This document shows positions 33,979 to 45,884 of a stretch of 64,000 bases of DNA, piece after piece. A model generated the notes under the pieces. The model was not told the origin of the DNA. It was given only the letters and a program-made list of their open reading frames with translations, and did no database searches. This DNA comes from Actinomortierella ambigua (Eukaryota; Mortierellomycota; Mortierellomycetes; Mortierellales; Mortierellaceae), in the NCBI GenBank assembly GCA_016098155.1, contig JAAAJB010000094.1, positions 1 through 64,000 on the forward strand, given 5' to 3'. The position numbers and the translations under genes are program-made. Numbering within the stretch: the stretch's first letter is position 1; the number at the start of each line of letters is the position of its first letter.

Positions 33979-34276
33979 GTCGCACGAGGGGGGAATTCAA
34001 CATTGAACACCATTGCTGATCACCCAAGATATAGAAAAAAAAAAAAAAGTGGAGTGACTCGCAAAAAGTTGCCACCACTCGTTGGTCCCCTCGTTCTTCA
34101 ACCCGCCTACGCACCCAGTTCCCTTTTTTTTATGTTCCTTCTTCTCTCTTTTCTTTTTCATTCTCATTTCCTTCATTTCAATCATCCACATTGCCCAGCC
34201 CTGCTTCTGTCTCACCTTGACAGCCCCAGACATCCCCCCCTCCGCACTCTACAAGTCTTGCACAACCAGAAGCTTG

Positions 34277-36634
34277 ATGGACAAGACGACCAACTCTGCA
34301 TACCGCACGTCGTCGACCAACGGCGGATCGGCCATCTCTGCTGCTGCTGCAGATATCCAGAAGCTGCCAGCGCCGAGGCCCTCCCCGCCCCTTGAGATGA
34401 GCGGACCACCCGGTAGCATCGCAGCAGCACCAGCACCAACACCACCACCAGCACCGTCGTCGTCTTCTCTCTTTGGCGTGATGCACAACCAGTACCATCC
34501 GTCGACGATGACGGCCTCGCCGTACGACTACGATGCCTACCGCATGGCCATCAATGACCTCAGCGGCTATCGCAGCAGCAGCAGCCGCACGCCGACAACG
34601 ACGTACAAAAACTCCATCACCCACCCGATCAACGTCAGCTGGATGATCCCGTCGTGGCTCAATGTGCTTCTGCAGGAGGACATGCGCCTGCCCAAGGGCG
34701 TGCGGGACCTGAACGATCTGGCCGACCGAGAGCGCCTCCCAGACCTGATGACGCCCTCGTTGGAGGAGGCCCTGGCCAGAGCCCAACAGCGGTACCCTAA
34801 TTGGCGGCCTCGCGGCAACATGGGCTTGTGTTCTTGCCCCGGCAAGAAGGTGCGCCTGGATGGTCCCGTCAATGGACGTGCCAAGATTGAACGCGATCTC
34901 GATCTGGACTTTGCGCGCTTACAGCAACTCGGTTGCAAGCGTGTGATCTGGTAAGAAGGAGGAGAAGGAGGAGTCAAAATCGTGTGTGTGTGTGTGTGTG
35001 TGGGGTGGAGCTGGGAGGCGATGCATTCTCACTTTCTACTCTTTTTTTTTTTTTTTTTTTTTTTNNNNNNNNNNTGGGGTGGGGGGTGGAGGCGGGGGGT
35101 TTTCTTTTTTTATTATTTTTTTTTTTTTTTTTTTTGTCTTTCTGTACAAAAAGAATAAGGAGTAGAGTGGTTTTTCTCCTCTGGTTCTCTCTTCTCCCGG
35201 CTTTCCTATTGCGTACCCATTCCTTCCCATTTTTTTTCTTGGGGAGGAGGGAGAAGGAGAGAGAGAGAGAAGGAGATGACGGACATTGGTGTCCATCTCG
35301 TACTTTTTGGAGAAATGGGTACTAACGTGTGACAACTTTAAATCGTTTCGGACCCTTCCTCGATGGCTCCATTTTTGTGTTTTGTTTGTCTTTTTTAGTT
35401 GCCTGTTTGATGAAGAACTAGCCTTTCTGGGGTCCCCGTTCCCACAGTACTTGCAGGCAGCCACAAACCATGGCATCGATGTCGTTAGGTAACAAAGACC
35501 TGAACTGGGCCTGATGGCGCCATCGTGAAAGGCGAGGATGAGGACCCATGACCTTTTTTGTTGTGTTGTTGTCGTCCAAGGACTAGCAAGTTGGGCGAAG
35601 CATTGGCATCGGCTCTCACACCACTTTAATATTTTTTTTTCCTCCTCTCTTCTCTCCTCTCTTCTCCTCGTCTCTCGTCTCTCCCCTCGTCTCCTCGTTT
35701 CTCGCTCTCCCCCTCGCCCTCCCGCTTCCTCCCTCCCCTTTGCTTCTCCCTTTTCTTCCCCTGCATGCGATGATCAACAACCTTTTTTTGCATTTTTTTT
35801 TCTAGAATCCCGATGGTCGAGGGATCGACACCCGAGACATTTATAGAGATGGAGGCAGTGCTAGACAAGATCGACGAGACAACCAAGGCTGGAGATAGTG
35901 TCATTGCTCATTGCAGAGGAGGTAAGATAAACCATTTCTTCTTTAATTCACCGGCACAGCAAAAAGGAATGATGCCCTTTGATCCAATACTAAAGCATCC
36001 TTGTTTGTCTTATCCAATCCCTTTTGTGTTACATGAAAATCTCTGATCGACTACTACTATCTTCGCCCCCTCGTCTTCGATCTCTTTGTTTTGTTTTTTT
36101 TTCTTTTTATTTTTAGGTGTCGGGCGAGCAGCAGTAGTAGCATGTTGCTGGATGTTGCGTCAGGGACTGATCCAAGATAATCGGTCGGTCATTGCATGGG
36201 TTCGTCGGTATCGGACATCCAAGGCGATCGAGACGGACGAGCAAGAGTTTTATCTCGAAGGGTATCACATATGGAAGACCACCAACGGCCACCCGGCTTT
36301 TGCAAAACATTTCGAGGACGAGCTCATGTTGCGACGGAGACGTAAGGAAGACTTTCAATTACGCGCACGCCAGGCCCAGGAGCTCGATATTGCGAGGGCA
36401 CAGCGGAAAGCCTTTCAGGAAGAGGAGGACGTTGAACAGCGTGAGCGTGAGTTGCGTGTCGAGGCTGCTCTGGAGGAGAAAAGGTTAGCTGCTACTGCTC
36501 CTTTGCCAGGTCAGGCCTTTTCTGCCTCCTCCTTACCCCCGCCCAGAGAATCCATGGTTCCGGACAATGAGTTTGACTTCTCCTTGGCGGCGTCACCTGT
36601 GCCTACCTCACTTCAACGCCAGCCAGGGCAATAA
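34277..36634 (+). CDS. CDKN3-type dual-specificity protein phosphatase
   Basis: Four exons (34277-34950, 35399-35488, 35806-35921, 36117-36634) give 465 aa. After a disordered Ser/Pro/Ala-rich N-terminus (about 110 residues) comes NVSWMIPSWLNV..., LCSCPGKKVRLDGPVNGRAKIERDLDLDFARLQQLGCKRVICCLFDEEL, and the P-loop HCRGGVGR (nucleophile Cys291, Arg297), which assign it to the CDKN3/DSP group. The residue after the P-loop Arg is Ala instead of the usual Ser/Thr, and the general-acid position (ADG in human CDKN3) is Glu260 (VEG). The C-terminal 110 residues form a charged coiled coil (RRRRKEDFQLRARQAQELDIARAQRKAFQEEED). The phosphatase may be slow or have unusual substrates. Intron 1 contains the assembly gap. 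Confidence 0.82.
35065..35074. other. Assembly gap (10 N)
   Basis: Ten N inside intron 1 of the phosphatase gene, preceded by a run of about 23 T and followed by a G-rich run and another poly-T. The true length is unknown; homopolymers probably broke the assembly. The coding frame is unaffected. A (GT)n microsatellite lies just upstream at about 34983-35001. Confidence 0.98.
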
Positions 36635-36854
36635 AAGTAGGCGCCTCCAGCTTTATCTCCCTCTTCTCTTAATTTCGTTTTGGTTTCGTCCCTCTCTCTC
36701 TCCTTTCGTCTCCTTCGCTATAAATCATGTCTGGCACTGGACGAGCCAGCAACAAAGGCAACCATCGAAGACAGAGCGGTGACGATTATTGAGAGTCTGG
36801 GTTTATTGCCAAAAAAAAAAAAAAAAAAGACACTAGAGCACGCACATTTCTCTT

Positions 36855-38736
36855 TCACCTCCGGCACTGTGGATGGAAAGCGGATGAGGGTAATGATGTA
36901 TAGGTATACAGTGTTGCTGGCAGGTGCTTGAATTGTTGAGAATCAAAGTAGAGGTGCTTTCCACAGCCCACGCATGGCGTAGAGAAGAGCTTGTCGTATC
37001 CAGCCAGCCATTCCTATAAAGATGAACAAAGGATGGCAGGAGATAGTGCAAAGGTAAATTAAACTGAGCATAGTAATGGAGAGACGTTTCCTCCTCTTCC
37101 TCCTCTTCCTCCTCTTCCTCCTCTCTTCCCCTTCTGGTCATAAGCGAGTCCCCCATACCAGTATGCATCCCAGCAATGCTTGAGGCGCCTCTTCTGAGAA
37201 ATGATCCACGGCGCCCACGGCAATCTGTGTAATCTTTTTAAACACAAAGTGGCTCGACTCCTCCCAGCCATCAATCTATTTCCAAAAAAAAAGATATAAA
37301 TGTGGAGGTTGAAGTGAGAACATGGATGATCCTTGCCATGCAGCAAACTGTACTGCCATGCAGTGTCCAAGAACAACGACAACAGTAACAGATCTTACCA
37401 TCTCCTCTAGCCCATGGACAACCAGTCGAGTAATCGACATGCTCTGTAGCGCACTATTTGTCTCTGTCACGATCTGTACCCTAAACACTCCTGCAAGCGC
37501 CATCTATCATTGTTGCATCGCGTGATAAAACATCGCCGAACATCGGGATGAGTTTCGTATTTTCCAAAGTAATCCGACGAGCTACTCCCTAATTCCATGT
37601 TGTCATTCGTGTAATTACCTTGAGAGTCACCACGGGGAGGAGTGCCTGCTCCGCCTCCAGCTTGGAAACTCGTACTTGCTTGCCGCTCTTTTTCATCCGC
37701 TTGTTGAACTTTCGTAACGTGGCGTCAATATTGAGTCTATTTGGCATTGATAAGCGCAATGTGAGTGAGTCGATAGCTTTTCCTCTTTACAAGAAAGGAT
37801 GGAAAAAAAAAGTAGGGTCTCATTGCTCCCAGCCTTACCCGGCATACAATCCCGCAACAGTTTTCCATCCCTTGTCTTTCTCTCCCTCTGCTTCCTTGGC
37901 TACTATCCTATCCTCTGTGATCCGAGATTGTTTGCGGTTGTTGGCGAGTTCCCTATGATATGATATGATATGATATGAAAACAAAAACAGCAACTATCAT
38001 TAGTATGCTTGCGGACCGCGGCGCTAAAAGCAAAGACATGTGCTTTGAGAGGATCACACACTTACAGCCGTTGTTGGTCGTCTAGCTTTGGAAGCTGCAG
38101 AGTCTGAGTCTCATTGAGGAGAGCTATATCGTCGGGAAGGGAGAAGCGAGTCAGATCCAGAAGAGGGGGGGGGGAGCCGACCGTTTTTGTTTTGTTCGCC
38201 GATAGATTTCTCAGAGTGCACTTACCATCCGAATTCAGTGCGAGCTTGGCAAGACACTCCAACGAGCTGTAGGTGAACTTTGCTCCTGCCCAAAAGTCAG
38301 ATGCCGTCTCGAGCTCTATAGGATAATGAAAGCGACACACACACACGCACAGTGTATTGTTCTTTGGAGTCAGCCAACAGTGATCCATTTTTTCTTTTTT
38401 GCGGATCGTCCCATTTCCAAGTCTTCTATTGGCGCGCAATACGTTACGTGATCGTCCTTGCAGAACGTGAAATGTGTGGTGGACAGACGAACGGACATCG
38501 TTCAGCTAATAATGGAGTAGACAATAGCAAGAGCAATAACGCGAGGTCAGCGATTCTTTCGTTGCAGCCTTGATTATCCGTTTGTTTTGCCAAAGTGGAG
38601 ACAAAAAAAAAGTGATGCATTATGTTTCCCATACAGCGTTCTGCATGTGCTCAATCTCCTGCAAGCCCTTCTTGTTGCGCTCCAATGCCTCCAGGATGGC
38701 CTGGCGATTGCTGTCGTCTTGGTCCTGCTCTGTCAT
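36855..38736 (-). CDS. MED27: Mediator complex subunit 27
   Basis: Eight exons on the minus strand (38736-38635, 38505-38448, 38315-38066, 37952-37839, 37736-37619, 37503-37399, 37275-37159, 37013-36855) give 340 aa (human 311). Every junction keeps frame. The N-terminus is helical (ILEALERNKKGLQEIEHMQ, LNDVRSSVHHTFHVLQGRS). The C-terminal domain shows SHFVFKKITQIAVGAVDHF, then WLAGYDKLFSTPCVGCGKHL and ends HPQCRR, aligning with human MED27 (LRSYIKLFQAPCQRCGKFL...FHDTCRQ); the CxxC plus final Cys form its zinc-binding-like end. MED27 sits in the Mediator tail/head junction and links activators to RNA polymerase II. The 58-bp second exon was found from phase requirements and is the least certain. 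Its start lies only about 140 bases from that of ECO1. Confidence 0.85.
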
Positions 38737-38879
38737 GTCGCTCTGTGTTATTGAAAGAAACGCCTTTTGAAAGGAACCTGTTCAGGTACCTCAGTGCCCT
38801 TTGTGACCGTCTACCCTTTCTCGCTTTAAAGTATGCTTATGCCTCGATTCAAATACAACCTTTTTTTTGTCTCCATTCA
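38737..38879. promoter_or_regulatory. Short bidirectional promoter MED27 / ECO1
   Basis: Only 143 bases separate the two start codons, which face apart. The stretch contains a T-rich/A-rich block (TTTAAAGTATGC near 38825; poly-T at 38861-38868). Both genes must share control elements here or start inside each other's 5' region. Confidence 0.5.
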
Positions 38880-41546
38880 ATGGACCCTTTGCATGGAGCT
38901 GCAGGGTCATCGTCCCTCGCCGGCCCTGACACGCCAAAGAGGTGAGGCAGAAAGTGAATGACCCGATGCAAAGTCCAGACTGTAGAGTGGGGGAGAGAGA
39001 AGAACTAAACCAAAGAAGAAAGGACCCGTCCTGAAGACATCCAGAGAAGAGTGCTAACAGTCAAGGGGGTCGATGATCGCTGGTGGACAAACTTTGTTCA
39101 TAATAGGGAGATGGACTACAAGTTTCACAAAGTCGTCAAGCGCACTTACGGGAGCCGGCGATCCGAGTCGCAGCAGAGCTCTTCGCCATCGGATCGTTGG
39201 AGTTTTGAAGATTCGATCACTTGCACGTCATTATCCTCTCCTGGAACGCCAACAAAAACAAGGCGGCTCGTCGCCGATCTGCAACGATCGAGTTTGAACG
39301 ACGACGACAGCGACAACGGTGAGGATCGCAAGTGTGACAAAGGAGTGTGCGGAGGAAACTCTCATCTTTTGACCAAGGAGAAGGAGGAGGACAAGGGTGC
39401 GTTTGAAGATTCCGACACTCCAGAAACACCCTCCAAAAGGCGACGGAGCGGGCGGCTCGGAAAGCGTGTATTGTTAGCGGAGCGGAACCAAGGGTCATGG
39501 ACGACCGCAACACCACTCTCATCTGCCTCGTCCACGCCCACTTCCAGGAAGAGCCATACGCTAGTGGTCGAGGTATCGGCTGTAACGAAAAATCCAGCAG
39601 GTACTGCAGACACACAGGAGCGATGTGAGCCACTGACATCAATACCGTCGACTTTGACACCCGTTGGGTCGTTGTCGGGGCGGTTAGCTACCACCACCAC
39701 TACCACTACCGTGGCTCGAGACAATGGCAGCAACTCGGCAGGTCAGAGAAGCATCTCGTCCTTTTTCACAGCCAAGACGCCGAGCAAGGGCACCGGTCTG
39801 CTTGCAAAGCTCAGCCAGCACAAGAAACCACCAGTCGACCTCCCCTCAACACCACCCCGATCCACTACCGCCGACATGATATGGAGGACAAATACACCAT
39901 CCCATGATGGTACGATACCCAGCAGCAGCAGCAGCATCAACGACAACAGCAGTCCATTTTTGGATACCACCAGCTCGTCGAAAAGCACTCTGTTCTCCTC
40001 ATCGTCAACCCCGCCATCCGTCGAGTCGTCAAACACCAGTTCGAAAAGGTTGGAGCAACTCTTTTTGGCCTTTACACCTGATCGGACGAAACGCTCCTCA
40101 TTGTTCGCCTCTTCCTCGCCCTCCTCCTCCTCCTCATCCAAGAGACCGCACCCTGTCAAGGCGGGCGTCGCAGGGAGACAGCCCAACAGGCGATATCAAT
40201 GCCCGCAATGTGGTATGCCGTACGTCCGTGGCCAGCCTGAAGACGAGACCATCCATGACCGTTATCATCGCACTGTAGTAGGAGGCATCGACTATCCTGT
40301 AAGACATCCCCTTTTTGTACTTTTTTTTTCTCTCTCTCTTGACTTGATATAGGGACATTATTCTTCAAGCTGTAGCATCTCGCATGGTTGCGTTTTTTCC
40401 GCTCCTCTCTCACTCTCACGCACACTCTCTTTTTAAACTCCATTTTAGGGATACAAGAATGAAGTGGTAGTAGCACGGTTTGACGAGAGCGAGTCTATCG
40501 AGACCAACAGACGACTCTCGGCCAATTTTGGTGCACAAGATTCAGAGGCGCGGATCGTGGTCATTTCCATGTCGGACACTGCTACGGGCGGCAGCTCGAG
40601 TTTTGAGAAGAAGAAGGTATGTGTCATCGAAAGAGAAGATTGCTACATTTTTTCTTTGATGATGGCTAAGACTAGCTGGAGGCAAAGCAAACTTGTGCGT
40701 GCGTGTTTTTTACTAAGAAGCATCGTTCCTTTCACACTCTAGGTCAAGGAAACGATGCAGGTGGTGAACGAGGAGCTTGGGTCGATTGACCTTCACTGGG
40801 ACCAACTCCAAGCATGCAAAGTAATGTCTCGATGGAAGAACAGAGAAGGCTTGCCTTTCCCCCTCCCTCTAGTTTTGTTTTTTCAAGTGGCATGATGGAC
40901 CGAGATATCTAACAGCGTGTTGATTCCTTCGATCTGTACATCCGCATAGGTGTTTTTGTACATCAGCGGCAAGAAGAAAGTAGTCGGATGCGTGGTGGCC
41001 GAGCGCATCGAGCAGGCCTACGAGGTCGTTTTGGACCCATCGACGCCAGCGCTATCTTCATCTTCATCTTCATCATCTACATCATCAACAACATCAACTC
41101 TTGGCGGCAAGCATTTGTCCATGTCCAGCCGACGGGATGCTGCTTCAGCCTCAAAGACCTTGTTGACATCCACAAAGTCTTCTTCTTCATCATCATTCTC
41201 CTCCTCCTCTTCCTCAACCCCATGTCCTTCATCAGCTTCTTCGACATTGTCTCCTTCTTCTCGCTCAATGTCCCTGTCATCGTCGTCGTCGTCTGGGTCC
41301 AGTTCAGCCATCTTTTGCAGCACAGAGCCCCGAAAGGCCGTTTGTGGGATCAACCGTATCTGGGTGAACGCGAGCCATAGGCGACGTGGGGTGGCAACAC
41401 GGCTGCTGGATGCAGTGCGGGAATCGTTTGTGTATGCGTGTCGGTTGCAGCGTGAGGACCTGGCGTTTTCACAGCCGACGGGGGATGGACGTGCACTTGC
41501 TCAGCAGTATTTGCAGACTGAAAAGTTTCTTGTATATGTAGAGTAA
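38880..41546 (+). CDS. ECO1: Sister chromatid cohesion acetyltransferase Eco1/ESCO
   Basis: Five exons (38880-38941, 39107-40298, 40449-40616, 40743-40820, 40950-41546) give 698 aa. A long disordered N-terminus carries a perfect PCNA-binding PIP box, QRSISSFF (residues 234-241). Then follow the C2H2 zinc finger YQCPQCGMPY...HDRYH (Cys386, Cys389, His404, His408) and the acetyltransferase domain: KKKVVGCVVAERIEQA, then AVCGINRIWVNASHRRRGVATRLLDAVR (acetyl-CoA loop RRRGVA) and the end DLAFSQPTGDGRALAQQYLQTEKFLVYVE. Eco1 acetylates cohesin Smc3 at replication forks. A Ser/Thr-rich insert of about 95 residues interrupts the catalytic domain between the first strand pair and the GINRIWV strand, longer than in yeast. 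Confidence 0.95.
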
Positions 41547-41790
41547 CAGAACATTTTGCAAAAAAAAAAAAAAAGCGATCCACTGTATTTGTGTTTGTGT
41601 GTGTTTGTGTGCATGCGGTGTGTATGGAGCGTGGCAGGAAAGGTGGGACTCCGAAATCATATTTTTATTTACAGGAGGGAGCATTTACCAACGGACAGTG
41701 GTCCCTGGAGCGGTGTGTTATATTTTGCTCATCATCAGAGCATTGCTTGCCACTACTCTTCATCCTCTTCTCCATCTCCATTTTTCCACC

Positions 41791-44080
41791 ATGACCATCG
41801 CTGAACCTACAAAGCAAGAGTCTCTGGACTTTCTGAAGCGTCTCAAGGCCCAGCATGCTAACAAGGCATGTTCTTATCATCCCAACACACCACCACTCTC
41901 TCGCTCCTCTACTGCGACAAAGAGGGGGAATGAGAGTCTACCCATCTCCCTTTCTCTCTCTTTGTTGCAATGTTGTCCATCCATCCCGCTGACAGTTTGC
42001 CGTACTCCATCCACCCATGCTTGTTCTCTGTTTTCTAGATGTGCTTCGACTGCCATTCCAAGGACCCCACTTGGGCCTCGGTGACCTTTGGCATCTACAT
42101 TTGTCAAGATTGCTCAGCTGTGCATCGTAACATGGGTGTCCATATTTCCTTTGTTCGGTAAGAGCGAATCCCCCCTTCGGCAGGCAGGCAGGCGTACCCA
42201 TTAGTATTGTGGTCGCACTCTCACAGAGAAAGCATTGACCTCCGCGGCAACAAAGGGGTAGGGGAGGGTAGGTTGTTAGCAAAAAAACGATCGGACCTCC
42301 CCTTGACCCATTGGCCAATTGGTCTAGTAGTTCATTTGCTCTCTCTCCTGTCTAACCGCAACGTGGAGGCCTCAATGGTCTCTGATCAGGCTGTGCTTGT
42401 GCTTGTTGTTGTGGGGTTTTCTTCTTTTTACACGTTGTTTTGTGTTCATGCGTGGTGTACAATGCATACTGACTCCCCCCCCCCTCTCAATAAACTATTT
42501 TTACCTTCTAGATCGACCCTGTTGGATTCATGGTCGTGGGATCAGCTCCGGACAATGAAGGTCGGTGGCAACACCGCAGCCAAGGAGTTCTTTTCAAAGT
42601 CGCCGATCAGCATGGCTTCCAAGGATGCCAAAACCAAGTACACCTCCAAGGTCGCCATTTCCTACAAGGAGAAGCTCGAGCAGCGTCGTGCCGAAGATGC
42701 AGCCAAGTAATTATTTGCGGTTCATTTTTTCATTTATGAACGACTACTTTGAGGGGACATGAATCTAACGATCAAATCTTGTTGTTATTGCTACTCCCCA
42801 AACAACCATCCCCCCTCCTTCCCCATCCAGGAACCCTGGTCGCTTGATTCCAGACCCTTCAGCCGCAGCAGCAGCACCTACCCAGTCGGTTGCCGATGAG
42901 GACGATTTCTTCAACACCTGGAACCAGCCCAAGAAGCCCGCCTCCGCCACCACTTCCTCCTCCACAAACTCGACCCGCTCCTCCACGCCTACCTCCTCCA
43001 CCCTCCCCGGCATCGGTCTCGGCATGCGTGCCGGATCCCCCAACACCACCACCACATCCACCACCACATCCACAACAACAACAGCATCATCATCAACATC
43101 ACAAGCAGCACCATCATCAACAACGTCCGCACCTCTCACCAGCACCACCTCCCGCACTGCCCTCTCCCGCCCACAGCGTTCCACGATCCTCAAACCCTCC
43201 GGCAGCGGCAGCTCTGGCGGCAGCGGTCTTGGTGGCGGCGCCAGCAAGCCCATGAAGCTGGGCGTCAAGCGCGTGGGCACGACGTCGTTCGAGGCCGCCG
43301 AGGCACGCGCACGCGCCGAAGCCGAGCGGATTGCACAGTTGGGAGCCGAAGCGGCCGAGGCCGAGCGGATGGCGCAAAAGCAGGCGGCGGAACGGGCGGC
43401 GGAGCAGGAGAGGATGCGACAGGAGCAAGGATATCAACAGCAGCAACAGCAATCTTCTTCTTCACAGCAAAAGATGAGTTATTATCAGGCAAACAAGTAC
43501 CAGAGTGCGAATGGTGCGAATGGACAAGGTGGGGAGGAGGATGGATTGGCTCGATTGGGCATGGGCATGTCCCGTATGACCTTTGGCGCCGTGCCGACTG
43601 GCCAGGGTAGTGGTGGTGGCGCGAATGGCTCGCGGTACTCGAACCAGCGTAAGTGTCCCCCCCCCCCCAAAGAGTGACCTTTTTTTTTATCTCGTTGTAG
43701 TTGGTGCTTTTGTCTGTTCATTTTCTCATACAATGCGACCTATTTTTTTTTTTCCCTTAGCTGAATCGACGGCAGCGCGTGACAAGTTTGGCAGCCAAAA
43801 GGCCATCTCCTCGGACCAGTACTTTGGCCGCAACAACTACGACTCGCGCGCTCAGGCCGAGGCCAACCAGCGTCTGCAGGCCTTCTCGGGCGCGACCTCC
43901 ATCAGCAGCAACCAGTACTTTGGCCGCAATGAGGAAGAGGTCCATGATATGGATGACCGAGGCGCAAGCGTCGGCGACCAGCTCGGTAACGAGTTTGCTG
44001 CCCTGGGCGATGTGGTCAAGCAAGGCGCCAATATTCTGAGCAACATTCTGAACGACATGTCTTCTCAGTACAACTACTAA
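41791..44080 (+). CDS. GLO3: ArfGAP of the Glo3/ArfGAP2-3 family
   Basis: Five exons (41791-41865, 42039-42157, 42512-42706, 42831-43648, 43761-44080) give 508 aa. The ArfGAP zinc finger CFDC-x16-CQDC (Cys27, Cys30, Cys47, Cys50) with arginine finger Arg55 ([16 protein letters not shown]) is intact. The linker is Ser/Thr-rich, then comes an Ala/Glu/Arg-rich coiled coil (residues about 285-345), then two copies of the Glo3 motif: [11 protein letters not shown] and [11 protein letters not shown]. Glo3 stimulates GTP hydrolysis by Arf1 on COPI vesicles. Intron 1 uses a GC donor (AACAAG|GCATGT ... TTTCTAG), because only this joins NK to MCFDC in frame. The last three phases agree with the protein alignment. 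Confidence 0.95.
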
Positions 44081-44654
44081 GGAGGAGAGGGAGAGATCGA
44101 CTCTTTCTTTCTTTTTTTTTTTTTGCTTTTTTTCGCCACTCGCCACTCTCCGCTTTTTCTTCTATTTATCCTAGTTTTTTATTCTTCTTTGTCTGATATT
44201 TTTTCTTTTGTCGGCTTTATGGGACGTGAGGAGGTAAAGCATGTCTCGTTCTTCTCCGTTTCAAGACCCCGCCAAAAAGCATTCTTAGACCATCGATTAC
44301 TCTGATAGATGAACCCTTTCTTTTGATATTTCAATTTTGTTAGAGAATATTTTTTTTTGTCAAGTTGACAGAATTTTCAATTAAAGCGCATCATAGTCCT
44401 ACATTTGGTTCCAATGCACATGTCGAGACAAAAAGTTGCAGTTCTTGCTCGTTAGGCGCATTGGATATTATTCATGTATGAACACCCCTCTCATGGCATT
44501 TTCTTAATAGTCCTTCCGATGAAAAAATTAAAATAGACACGTGTAGATGGATCTGAAAGTTTTTTAAAGGAGGATTTCTTTGGTGGGATGTGTTTATTCT
44601 GTCGCTCAAAAGACACACAAAAAAAAAAACTTGTGAAAATTTTTAATTCTGCAC
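44081..44654. other. Convergent 3' region GLO3 / RPL17
   Basis: T-rich and A-rich 3' flanks of two convergent genes. No additional gene or RNA is recognised. Confidence 0.5.
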
Positions 44655-45884
44655 TTAAGCGCGGCGAGCACGAGCAGCCAGCTGGCGGGCGTTGAGCTTG
44701 GGCTTCTTGGCCTCGACCTCACGCTTGACACCCTCGGTCTCCTCGGAAACAATGACCTCAACGTGGCAGGGCGAGGACATGTAAGGGTTGATACGACCGT
44801 GAGCACGGTAGGTGCGGCGGCGCTGGCGGGGAGCCTGGTTGACCTGGATGTGCTTGATGACAAGAGCGTCCTGGTCCAAACCCTTGACCTAATAGGAGGT
44901 GCGCGTAATTATAATATGGCAAAGAGCGTTAAACAAAGGGTCTCCAAGGTATGGGGAAGATTAAAAAAGGGGTTGGGAGGATGTTGAATAGAAGATAGCC
45001 ACTAAAATATGACAAATCTGCTAGGTCATCTCGAAACGTTGAAAGTTGGTGGAACAGCGAAGAGTGTGTTTGACAAGGTCATGGCGGCATGCGCATGTTG
45101 ATGTGGTTGTTGTTGAAGGACGACGTGTTTCTTTTGGCCGGTGTCGAAACGTGGTCAACGTTATCATGCTAACCCCCATTTTGGTTGGCGATGGTGTCTC
45201 CCCCTTCACTCTCTTGGTTGTTTATCCTGCAAGTAATGCCTCGACATCGCCTTCTGTATGTGTTCCACAGTCCCTTTTCCAATCGCTTGCGTCCTTGGTA
45301 ATGTGTGCGCGTGTGTCGACCGAGGAATTGTGAAGTTGACTGTAGCAAAAGAAAAAAAAAAAGAAAAGAGCAAACGGGAGCAAACATGACAAGGCATCAA
45401 AAAATTTACCTCGGCGTTGGACTTGGCGTTCTTCAGCAAGTCCAGGACGAACTCGCAGGACTTGACGGGCCAGCGACCCATGGTCATGCCGAAAGCCTTG
45501 GCCTGGGCAGTGCGACCAATACCGCCGTTGAAGCGACGGAAAGGAACGACCTGCTTGTGGGCCTTGACATCATCGAGGTAGATGAGGGCCTTGTTCAGCT
45601 TCATGCCCGAGATGGCAGCGGCGACCTCACGGGTGTTCTTGAAGTGAACACGGAGGTAGGAGCCACGAGACATGGCAGCTGAGTTGATGACAAGACAACA
45701 GAAGGGGGTGCGTGCTGATTAGTCTTCCTGATGGATGCAGAGACAGAGGTTCCTCCCCCATCCTCCCCTTCTTTCTTCCTCCTCCTCCTGATGCCGAGTC
45801 TTATTCTCCCGTGTCCGTCCCACTTGTTCCTGCGATCAACTTACTCTTGGAGCTGTTGGCGGGGGTAGCAGCGTATCTCACCAT
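44655..45884 (-). CDS. RPL17: 60S ribosomal protein L17 (uL22)
   Basis: Coding exons 45884-45845, 45678-45410 and 44888-44655 (minus) give 180 aa (human 184, yeast 184). [31 protein letters not shown] and the conserved [19 protein letters not shown] and [25 protein letters not shown] blocks identify uL22, which lines the peptide exit tunnel. The ATG follows an acceptor (CTATTAG|GACAACATG), so there is also an intron in the 5'UTR whose first exon lies further right and was not located. Intron 2 (521 bp) was searched for a C/D snoRNA and none was found. Confidence 0.95.

Noticed and set aside
38208..38240. Possible intron beginning at GATG|GTAAGTGC in the third MED27 exon
   Set aside because: The reading frame stays open across it, phases of the flanking exons fit without removing it, and no suitable acceptor precedes the next conserved segment.
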